Part shown: positions 27,001 to 39,000 of the stretch, in pieces
Layout: every line of letters starts with the position of its first letter
Position numbering within the stretch: the stretch's first letter is position 1
Assembly: GCF_000002995.4 (NCBI RefSeq)
Contig: NW_025062476.1
Coordinates: 9,050,501 to 9,114,500, forward strand
Direction of reading: 5' to 3'
Length of the DNA: 64,000 nucleotides
Source of the DNA: Brugia malayi
Taxonomy: Eukaryota; Nematoda; Chromadorea; Rhabditida; Onchocercidae
The notes under the pieces: model-generated
Seen by the model: the letters and a program-made list of their open reading frames with translations, nothing else
The model's database searches: none
What the model was told of the DNA's origin: nothing
Position numbers and translations under genes: made by a program

Positions 27001-30000
27001 CACTACTAGACTACTAATAGAAGTTACCAAGCTTTTTTATCTTCTGTTATGTTTTACTTCTGTTCTAAATTTAATTTTTTTCCTTTTTTTTTACATTATT
27101 CCAGTCTTCATTATCAAAACTGATTATTACAAACAAGATTAATCCTTTCTCGAAGTTCTTCGATGAACTACTCCTTTTCTAATTTTTCAAAGCTATTCTC
27201 ATAGTGAAACTTTAAAATTATTCCATTCTAAAGAAGAAGAAGAAGGAAAAGAAATGCAAACACACAGCGTCACTCATTAATTTTCTTATTTAAGCCAGAC
27301 AAGTGCGCCGCGAACGTTTCATTCAGCAATAGTCTTTATATATTCGTCCTTTCTCATTGATTTCCCCTTCTCAAGCAACTAACTAAATAAATAAGCAATT
27401 GATATTATTTTTGATTTATTTCAGAGTTGGCTACGTGAGAAGGCTTATGTTGTAACGCAAGCTGTTAGGACCAAACCCGCAATAGCGGAATTTTGGAGAT
27501 TGATTTGGGAACTTGGGTCAAATTGTATAGTTATGTTAACTAAAGTTTTTGATTTTATGCGGGTTAGTTTGATTTTAACAATCCATAGTTAGTTTAGTTA
27601 ACTCTAAAGCTACTGCAGCATATTGATTAATGACCTAGAACAGTATTTAACTTTTGAGTGATAATGATGGGTTAGTGTTTTTAATAATAATAATAATAAT
27701 AATGAGTATAAGCTGTTGAAATAATTCTATCAAAAATATCATAAAAAGACAAGGTTCCTTCATTCAAAATAAATATAGGTCATGTGTCTTCAATATTGGC
27801 CTGCTACATCCAGTGAATATGGCCAAATCGAGGTAGAAACATTGGAGACCAAAAGTTACGCTCATTTTGTAAGTTCAAAGTTGCAATAATCAATAGAACA
27901 AATTGCTAGTTTAACGATGTTTCTTTAGTAGATAATTTTTTTGAAGATTGTAAAAATGAAGTTGAATTTTAAGTTGAATGAAACGTCTCATTTGCCTATT
28001 ATGGCATCTATATAATAACCAATCAGTCACCTGAGATAGATTTAGAAAATAAATTTTTGAAAAATATTCCGGAAAAAGAATCTTCGGTCACTCGCATGTC
28101 ATTTTTGTTCCTCATTTCTGAGATTGTATTCTAGAAGTTCCATTATTAGTAGACTGTGAAACATCTCCATATATTCCAACTTACATTTATTGAAAACTAA
28201 TAGAAGACAGGGTTTATAGATCATACGTACGTTACGGTTATCAAAAGTGGATCCGGATGTGGGTCAGCAATCTCGCGTGATTAAACATTTTCATTTTACT
28301 GAGTGGGAACTGGACAGTTTACCGTATATTAGCGCCTTTATTGAATTACGTCGACGAGTTCGTCAGTACACTGACAAATTTCGTGCCGATGCACCAATTG
28401 TTGTACATTGCAGGTTTGTTTATTTCTGATTACTTTGACATCTTTTCAATAAAATTATTTGTGGTAATAGAATTTTGAAGAAAATATCATCGGAAAATAT
28501 TAGTCTCCAAAACATACTTTTCCAAAAAAGGAAAAAAGAATGAAACAGACATAATTTAGCAAAAATATTGAAACTAACTTTTTTTCAAAGAGAACTTCTG
28601 TTCCTTTGGCAAAAGTAGAGTACTATAATAGTATATTTTGGTGAATCAAAAGTCAGATTCATCAGTGGATAATATTTTTAATTTCTTTCTATAAAAAGCA
28701 TTGACGAAAGTCAGGTTTATGACAGAAAAGTCTGGAGCATGAGGGTGGTATTATCACCGTCGAATTTTCGATTGTAGAATTTAATTCTTTTAGCAAATCT
28801 TTCATCCAAAATGATACCTAAAAATAAAATAGACTTTGTACAACTACTATTAGTGATAATATATCAAAGAAAAAAGCTCACATAACTGGAAATGTGCCTT
28901 CATTTTATTCAGAATAAAATATGATTTGAAATTGGAAATAAAAGTTTGATAATAGGGGACGAAGAGAGGAAAAGGAAAAATAATTTTTGTTTACTTAGGA
29001 AAAATCGTGGCAAGCAAATTACTAATATTTAGAGAAACTTGAAACAGTAAGGTTGAAAAGTTTAAAATTTCCTGTTGGCTTGTGTAATTCATAATAAAAT
29101 GAGCGGCTTGTTGACCATACTCATTAGCACATCGTCCAATAAGCACATTTGTTGTGCATCTCATATCACATAATAGCAAACTACATCGATGCGCACGCCC
29201 TAAAAATGAGCCTTCTTTTGGCCTGTTGAGCCAAAAAAACCTTGGGTGGGACTTACAGTTTTCTTCGCCCCATAAATAAAAGAAAGAAGTTTAACTAAGT
29301 AACACAATATTCACCAGTAATTGTATTAGCAGTATCTATGTAAGGACCGCATCTTTTTGCGCCACATTCAAGCTTTAATGCTGGTACTGCATGTCTATAG
29401 CAGGGCAGTAAATAAGTCATCTGAAAAGTATCAAAGTATTATTTTGAAATCATCTTTATTCATATCTTTCAATTAGAGAAAAATATGGGAGTGGATTTAT
29501 CCCTGGTTTCTTGCTAAGTTATCGATTCTCGTTGAACTAGCAATGTTCTTGAAAAGAAGTGACAAGTACCATGCAGCTAACATTGCTTGATTTTAGCTAT
29601 TAGGATTTGAAAACAATTTGACAAATTCAAGCTTAGATTAATTCTCTTATTCAGTGTAACACTTAAAATGGTTGCCCATCTTTTATAGTTACTACTTACA
29701 AATGACTTTTCAATATTTTTTTTTCAAAATAAAAAATTGACTTCTTTATAATGATGCTTGCAAATGAAATCATTCATATTGAATTGTATTATGAAACCAC
29801 AATTACGTAAGCACAAACTATGCTGATCGTCTAGGTGACAAAACAGTTTGAGATCGTTTTCATCTACTAATGGCGGAAAACTGATACTGCCAAATGCCAT
29901 GTGCGCCTAAAAATAACAGTTTGCGACGGAATGACTGTCCATGATTATGGCTATCTTACTCCAAATAAATGGAAAAACAGAACATTTCTGTTTCTTCGAG

Positions 30001-33000
30001 GAGAGGAAAATGTTTTGAGAATTTAGATAATTATGTGTGAAGATGAATAGGATTTGTAGTTCAGTTTACACATGTTTCCTTGGTCTTTTAATTCTTTTTC
30101 TGTTATAAAAGCAGCTCTTCGATCGCTATTTTATGAAATGATATTTTGAAAAAAACCGAAAACTTGTTCCAAAGTTTCTTTCCAAAAACAAAATTTTTGT
30201 TTTGCTCTGACTTTTACAATTTGCATCTAGTAGACAGTGGTGTGACAAACCACCACTGTCTACTAGATGCATACACAAAATTATCATTTAAGTACCTTGA
30301 CCATGTCAAGACCGAGTCGTAAATTGTCGTTACATTTATTTTGGCATATTTTATCCTTCAGTGCTTCCGAATTCACTGTTCTGAATGATTCCCAGCGAAT
30401 ACGCTGCTCTTCCTGCTCCGCCAGATCCGATTCGATTTGTGCCAAGTCAAATGCTCGCTTACTTCTAACAATCTTCTGTAGGGTCAGCTCTAAAAATTAT
30501 CCAGCTTGATTAGAGTTATTATTTTAATTAATTTCTAGATATTGGAATTTGTTTGGGTTCTTTCGATTAATTTGACATTTTCTTATGAAAATTGTAAAAG
30601 TTAGGATGAGAAATACCTTGACTTCATTAATTCGAGGATTTTTTCAAACACTAATTTGTAACATTTGTGAGTTTCGAAACGAATATTTGTAAATTACTGC
30701 CACAGTAATTTACAAATTATCAAGCTAAATCCTCAAGTTTTTCTAATCCAAAAAAAAATAGTCAGTTTAAGTATTTTTTAGTTAGAAAAAAGTACGGAAA
30801 GCAAAAGTCCTTAATCCTTAATTCATTTTTTACTTAGCAAAATCAATTGACTATACAAAGAACAAAAACCATAAGAGCGCAATTACTTTCATTCTTCCCT
30901 TAAAACACTTCAGTGTGCTTGATAAAATTGCTTTTTTGCTGTGAATAAATTGATGGAAAACAGTTGCATGCTTCTATTCTAATATATTTGTCAACATAGA
31001 TTTAGATGTATTTATATCCTAGTAATTACCAACCTAATTTATATATTGTTAGATGGATAATACTAATAAAAACGGCTCATAAATAAATAATAACAATTAG
31101 CTGAAATTCATTCAGGTGATATTTTACTTCACTTCAATTAATTTAAATTTGAACTAATCAGAGGAAATGGTATAATTCTTACCTGTTGTTTGCATTTCAG
31201 AAGTTATAAAATGCAAAAACAGCGTAAGAAAAAGCTTCACATTGCAGTGCAAGGAATTCATTTCAGCAAATAATTTTAATTTCATTATTTTCCCGTTGTT
31301 TAGTGACAGTTCATAGCTGTTGTGTTTCCTTCTCCAAACATCAATTAAATCGAATTTATTAGAATCATTAATATCTAAAGACGTTGTTTTAAATGTACAT
31401 AAATTAAATTCCAAAATGCGCGCCTCATTACGGAAAATAAGCAAAGATTGCCGGGATCTGGGAAAAAATTGTTCAAAATTGTTGTTAGATTGCTTTTAAT
31501 GCATGAATACAAGTTTGATTCTTAGCATACTGTTTGTCGAGCACAGATATCTATGATCGATGAGTCTTATATTAAGAATCAAACTTGTAATCGTGTTCCC
31601 AAAATTATTCAGTAAGACTTATTTAGATTACAAATTAAAGGACAAAGAATGTATGGATAAGTGGTTTTAGTCTTTTTTGTATTTTTCAAAGTTAAAAATA
31701 TCAGAAAAGATTGCATATTTTAATCCATGCAATTCTTTATTTCTATATATCAGTTTTTTACTATAAATTATATTATACAAGATTCCGACCGATTAAATTC
31801 TTAATGGTCTAAATTGTTGAGGGACCCGTGATACGTTCATGCGTGTCAAGATACGTTTCTTTACACGTATTCAGAGCAGTTGTTTAACCTTATTAGAATC
31901 GATGCATAAGAGATCAACAGACTTTGTGTCAATAAGTTTCTGCAACGCACTGTTAATATATCGAGCAGAATTCATTTTAATACAATTCTCTCTCTCTCTT
32001 CCTTATTATTTCATTTGATAAAATTTTCGTATTTATTTAGTAATTTCTTACGGAGGTAATTAAAGAATCATGTAATTAATACCCAAATTGGAATTTGAAG
32101 GATGGGATAAAATTAAAAATGCCGGAGTTTTTTGAGAGTTAATTTCTGTAAAGAATTTGAGCTCTACTTCGATCTGAGAATTCTGAACAAATCTGACCTT
32201 TTTTATTTCCTACTTATTTTTGATGTAATTGTTGAAGTTTAGAATTTTTGGGCTTCTATTTCTGGAAATATAAAGGATGATTTTTCTCTTCACAGGACGG
32301 AAGATAGCATAGCTTAATGAAACTCTTTAATCAGAATCGTTTACTTCACACGATACAAGGAAATACTAAAAAAAGAAAAAAAAAAAAAAAAAACGATTAG
32401 AAACGAAATTCAAAACAAAGTATTTGACTACCGCTAATGTCTCATTAGTGAAATAGTTCTTAGCAACATCTTTTTTCGTTCCATTGTTGCGCAATTTCTG
32501 TTTATTATTAGGTAAAATTTTTAGAAAAGAAAGATGAGAGGAATAAAAGTCCAGAAATGTGTTTTTGAGCATTCTGAAACTAAATTACCTATTTTTTAAC
32601 AATTTGTTAAATCCAGCATAAAAATAGACAACAGAAGAAAAGAAAGAGAAAGGTAGAAGATCGAAAGAAATGGAAAATGATTTTCGTTTTCTAATGCACC
32701 ATTTTCTATAAGATGCGTTGTTGGCTTTAATAGCATCAAATGAGCAGTTCTGGGCGGTTCTGCTCACTTTCTGTCAATTCATTTTATTTTGAGCAAGAAA
32801 AGAAATCTGAATTCATTGACGGCTGTCATATTTTCTCACGTTAGTTCTCTTATGGAAAGGGTCAAGCATTTTAATGACTTCCGTCAAAACTTGTTTAGAG
32901 ACTTGTGAGCAGAGTAAAATTCACTTTTAGATATTCATTTCGAAAACGTGGATTAGTTTTTTAAAAATTCACCAATTTTTAACTTTGATCTAATATGTTT

Positions 33001-36000
33001 TTATGTAGTCTTTGTCTACTTGATATAATCTATGAGAGAATAGGAAGTCTCTTTATTGTGTTCATTTTTAGACTTAGTTATATATATTAGTAAAAAATAT
33101 GGAGAAAAACGGTAATCAGAACTCATTAATGCCAGATTACTGCTTTTTCTTATAATAAACTTTTCTCAAGGTAATAAAATTATTATTTAATCAGAATTTT
33201 CATTTCTACTCAACTTAATGAAACATTTGACATTTATTCTATATTCAAATTCTTTGAATTTTTAAAAAATTCTTTGAATTATTTGTGCTGGGACTTGAGT
33301 TAGACTTTTTAGCTTATCAAACACTGAGTAGGGTACCATATTAAGCTAAATTGCAATAGATAAGCCTATAAGAATTACACTTGCAAGCACATCTTAAGGA
33401 TTTATTTCAATTTTTAATTCCATCAGTTATTACAAGATGAAGAAGGAAATAAAGACGAGAAGAAAAAATTGTGGAATAAGTGTCAGAACCGAAGCTATCT
33501 CACGTTTTTTCACATGCCACTTGCAAACGCAATGTATTTTCTTAGGAATTTTTGAAAATACATTTACATTTGCATGTTTTTGCAGTTTTCCAGTAGTTAA
33601 GCTAAATCTTAGATTCAATGCGATAATACCTTTGAATTTTTTGCACAGCCTGTGCAAACTTATTTTTGGACTCGTAAATATAAAATAGTGAAAGTTGAAA
33701 ACAAGGCATGTTTCCTAAAGTAATAGTATCATTGTTGCAAATAGTGGGTTTTGCAGTGCAACTTAAATTCCATGTAAAAGTGTAACTGTAAGAAATAAAA
33801 AATTGATAATTCTCCGAGTCAATTTTTTGAGAATGTTTTGATTTTATATGATCGGGCATAAAAGTCATCCCACTGGTTTCAATTCAGCGAAAGCAACACA
33901 AACGCGTTTTCCTTCCTCTCTATTTGATGCACCAAACCTTGCTAGCTAGTCAAACAATTTGTCAGTTTGCTATTTTTGTTTTCTAATTTTACAATCAGAA
34001 ATTGTTTAAGTTTACAATTAGAAATTGTTTTCGTTCTGCACCTTGAAAATGAAAAGTTCCACTTTTGTTGCATATGCATAATCGCTATTGCTAAAATTCT
34101 GCAGTTCTCAGCACTGATTTATTTAAAATTATATATATGTTAATTAAATTAAGATATGAAGTTGAAAATTTTGAGAAAAATTAGTCGAGTTAATCAGATC
34201 CTCTACCCGTTTCCATTTTTAGCAACGGTGGCGGTCGCAGTGGCGCATTTTTGGCATTGGACGCAAATTTGGAACTTTTGAAGAAGACAGGACAGATTGA
34301 TGTATATGAATATGGTAAAATATTAATTAATGCTCGACCTCATCTGATCGATTCGGTAGATCAGTACCAATTCATTTATGATGCTCTCGCTGAGGTCGGC
34401 TTAACTCAAATGAATTTCTGTTTTTTTTTATTTTGTTATCTGCATGCTGATTGATTTCAGCTAAAGCAGTCCCTATTGTCATCCAATCTCCTTTTTAGCC
34501 TTAGGATTTTAACCTCTTAGCACTTGGATCCGAATTTTCTTTCAGTCTTTGTCTTAACTGCAATCTTCAACTCTTAAATTAGTAAATGATTCCTTCGTTG
34601 TTTCAGTACCTACTGAATATCACACCTGGAAAATTTTAGGCAGTCTTGTGTAATATCGAACCGATCGAAATGTGGAAATTGAAGAAAAGGAGTAGTATGT
34701 ACAAAGCGAAGAAGAATCGCCAGGTAATGGAAGCACAGGTTGCTAATGAAGCTAAGGTTAATAATATTTTTATAATTTCTTTTCACTTTTTATTATCCAA
34801 GCAAAATTTTCACAAGATTTTGAAAGTATTTGATGAGAAAGCTTAAAAACTTCAACCAAAACTTCAATTTTCGAAACAAATATTTTACAGTTGCTAGTAA
34901 TGTTGACACCTACGTTGAGGATTGGTGATTGTGCTGGTGGTCATCGGTTAGAGAATCGCGGTAAAAACAGGGACGTAATGGTAGTACCACGTAAGTTCTT
35001 ATACTATATTATTTCTTTCTAATTAAACTATTTCCTTAATATGTCATTTAGATATTACAGATATTTTCAAAGCTTCTTTGGAATATGTATTAATGGCATA
35101 CTTTTTTCGCTTATTCAAATTCAGTTGCAGCTGACCATGCTCGACCGTATTTACAAACGTTACACGGTGAAAGCAAAGATTACACTTATATCAATGCAGT
35201 TGAAGTAGATGGTTTTAGACGGAAGAATGAGTTTATCGTAACGGAGTGGCCGAAAAATTCAACACTGGATAGTTTCTGGACGTTGGTTTTCGATCATAGT
35301 TGCCATACCATTATTAATTTAAGTAATCAGGGGCGTTCTCGAGTAAGTTTTCTTTGTAAAGCCATTTAAAAAAAAAAAAAAAAAAACAGTAAATAATCCA
35401 AATAACTGACGAAAGATGACTAATTAATATTACGTTGGTTTTCGATCATAGTCTATTCATTAAATTTATACGAATTTCTCATCCTCAAAATAAGTATTTC
35501 GTTTAATAGGTACTGTACTTCGAGCTTATGCAAATTCTAAAACTCTGCTCTTTCAGGCATATCCAACATTCCTACACAGCAAAGGAAAGCACACATATGG
35601 GCCTTTTGTTGTCGAAATTTTAAATCATCATCAATATCCATCAATGACCTCTCATATGGTCAAAATTATGAAGAAGGTATGTGTCTCGCACCATTAAAAT
35701 ACATTAAAATCAATGTATATGCAAATATTTTCGAATCAGTTGATTACTATGAGAAATTCATTATTTTTTGCCTCTTTATGGTCGTTTATCTTTTTCCAAT
35801 TTAAACCACGTTTGTTTATCTACTTTTTACTGAAAAGTTCTTGTTCTTCTGCCAAATCTCTCAGTGTAAATTTGTTTCTCGACTTTTATTTTTTTGAATT
35901 TTTCCAAGCAAAGTTTTCGAATTTCCATTTCTTAAATTACAGTTTTCACTTCAGCATATCAATTTCTGATTTCTCTTACACTATTACCATCATGTACTGG

Positions 36001-39000
36001 AAAAGTGATAAAAGACTGATTTCAACAATTCTAAAAGCATATATCTTATCGGAACGAAATATGTCACTGTGACACTGAAAACTGTCAAAGAGTAAAAGAA
36101 TTAAGACATAGTTTTTAACCAAAAATTGCGATAGAAAATGCATATTCTAGAAAACAGCTCACGTCATTTGTGGACGTAAATGATTTGAAACTCGTCGTGG
36201 CATGTTTTTCTGCCATTCCAAATGTTTTGTATCGAAATCTTTTCTCTATCTATCAAAATTGAATATTCTATTGTTATCCAAATTAAAAAGAAATGAAATG
36301 AATTTTTTTATACTTCATGTTATTAGTATTGACTTCATTGTTCTATCCACTCTACTCTAACAAGAATGACACTTGATGGTCAGTTGACGGTTCCATTAAT
36401 ATGTATGAGATCAAGACTCGCTGCTTAAATGTGCAACTATTGCTAATCACGAATTTAGCGAAGTTCTCTCAAACGGTACTGACATGAAAATTTCCTTCAC
36501 GAAAGAAATTTTCATGTCAGTACCGTTTGTATATATTATTTTAATCCTAATTGGTATGTTATTTTTTATTTTAATCCTAATTGGTATGTTATTTAAATCC
36601 TTCAATACTTCTGAAGTTCTTCTACATTACGGTTTCTTAACTAGATGATAAGATAGTTGTTTCTACCTGAATGAGACAGAAGTTCAAATTAAAAATGAAT
36701 GTTTTAGTCTGAATTTTACCCGAATTAATATTCTTTAAAAATGAGTCACTTAAAGAGAGCTAATATATTTTTCCTACTTAAAACAAAACAGACAATATGT
36801 GAACAGTATGAAGAATTGAAATTGAGTAGAATTAATTGCTTCTATGTAAAGGGAATTAAGAGTATTTGACTTGAGCAATTCAATTAGTAATATTGTGAAC
36901 ACACTCACTGTGTGATATTTTCTCTAAATTGCTCATTTTTAACTTGTTCTGCTTTGTTTCATTTCTTTTTAACAAATTATTTTTGGTAGTATTTTTCTTT
37001 TTTATTCTTTACAAAAATTCCTTGCTGAGTTTTCTTTTTTGGAAATTCACAGACAAGCCCGACATACATTAAAATTCTGAAAGAGAGAGGGAAGGAGTGA
37101 TAGCAAGTATTGCAAAGTGAAACATCTAAAATGATATTTGAAGAGAGTAATCCAGTTGGGTAATTTCTTTTATCTTAATTCACGTAAGATTCCAACAATG
37201 CTAGTTTTATTTCTAAAGATTAGACTAATAAACTTAATTTTGATGCAAAATTTTTTCATTTTTTAATATCGTTTCTCTTTTGTCATTTTAATAGATAAGT
37301 TTACGATTTACATTTATCTTTGTGTGGTATTTTTAATTTAATTTGGAATGCTTTAAATCACCAAAAAATACAACCTTAAAAGTTACAATATTAAATCTGC
37401 GCTACAATGCGAAAGGCTTTAAATAATTCTGATACTAGAAATATGTTGCAATAAAGACAAATACAAAATAGTTTCTTTTTTCTTAAATTATTCTTAGGAT
37501 TGTTGAATGATTTTCTATATCCTCCTATTGCTATTTTCCTTGTGGTGCCAACTTTGCTTTCTGATATGGTACCTATTCAAAAGATTCAGATACTTTCTAC
37601 GTCTTATTAAAAGTTATTTTCAAAAAAGACACAGCACAATAGTATCAAAAAGTAAAGTGGCTTTATCTATTTGAGGCAAAAAATTAAATGAAAATAAATG
37701 AAATAATTTCTTTAAAATGGAAGTGTTTACTTTCGTTGATTTGTTCACTGATCACTAAATCGATAATCCATAAGTAATTAGATTCCCTTTCTCAGATCAA
37801 TCAAGAAGTTCTTTTTTTATTTTTATTTCTCTTCTTAAAAGTTTTGCTGTTGTCATTCTATGCATATTTTCAGTTATTTATGATCTCAGAAATAATGGCA
37901 AACGGTACCAATCAACAGCAGTTGGAAGCCGAAGTTAGAATATGTTGTGTTATACAGGTAATAATACTTCAATGAGCAAAATGACTTTGACTTATCATTT
38001 ATTGTTTTGAAAATTTCTCCAACAATAAAGAAAAAGTGAACTTGTGAATATCTAATTGGTAGACAATTAACACTTTCTAATTTTTTATCTGTGCAAATTT
38101 TTAGCTGAGAAAGAAACGAATGTATGCCTTAAGTTATTTGATTTTTAGCAAGTCACTTCTTAACTCAAAATTTTCAAAATATTTTTTAATTATACTTTCG
38201 AAAGCCTTTAGATTCGAATGTGGCCAATTGAAAACAAGGTTCCATCATCAACTTCTGGTCTTATTGATATGATAAAAATGGCTCGCAGCTGGCGGAAACG
38301 TGCCCCAGAAAGACCGGAAACAAAACCCACAATTGTTATGTCACAGTAAGTACAGAATCCATTCTACACTTGTTTTTTATAACTCTAAATTACCAGGAAA
38401 AGATAGATGTCATTTTTTTGAGCATAAAAACAAAATTGGGAAGTTACATTATTTGAATAAAAATATTTTGAAGTATGTTAAGTGCAGAAACTTAGTCAAA
38501 ATTTTAGTCTGAATTTTATCTAATTTAAAACATAGTTCATTCATTCATTAATTCATCTGACATTTTTTAAGTTGATTGAGTACACCAAAACTCAATTTGC
38601 TCTTGAAATTCCAGTTACTGAAGGTAAATAAATAGATTTAAATGACGTCATTTTTGAAGTAGGCCAGAAATGTCAGATGAATTAATGAATGAATCATGAA
38701 GTTGATGTCTTTCATGCTGTCAAATTGATTAGAATGAACAGACCACAACTTGTTGACAGAGTAAATTTGTTCACTCACTAATTTTTGTTTTATAAAGTCA
38801 AAGATCCATGGAATTATTTTCTTTGATAGATACTTCACTTTTTAATAAGTTTATTTCCAGTAATGGTGTAAATCGATGCGGCATTTATATAGCTGCTAAT
38901 GTATGTATTGATCAAATGGATATGGATCATGAAGTTGATGTCTTTCATGCTGTCAAATTGATTAGAATGAACAGACCACAACTTGTTGACAGAGTAAATT

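Larger units (their letters stand above)
35677..37873. other. Intron 11 of the pseudophosphatase gene (2.2 kb)
   Basis: T-rich intron. A long open frame at 35713-36072 is Phe/Ser/Ile-rich, as expected from T-rich DNA, and is not a gene. The intron carries the large hairpin and tandem duplication at 36470-36594. Confidence 0.6.

Noticed and set aside
35713..36072. 119-codon frame on +
   Set aside because: Phe/Ser/Ile-rich translation of a T-rich intron between two firm pseudophosphatase exons.
38638..38838. Reverse-strand 66-codon frame
   Set aside because: It is the complement of the duplicated exon 14 fragment.
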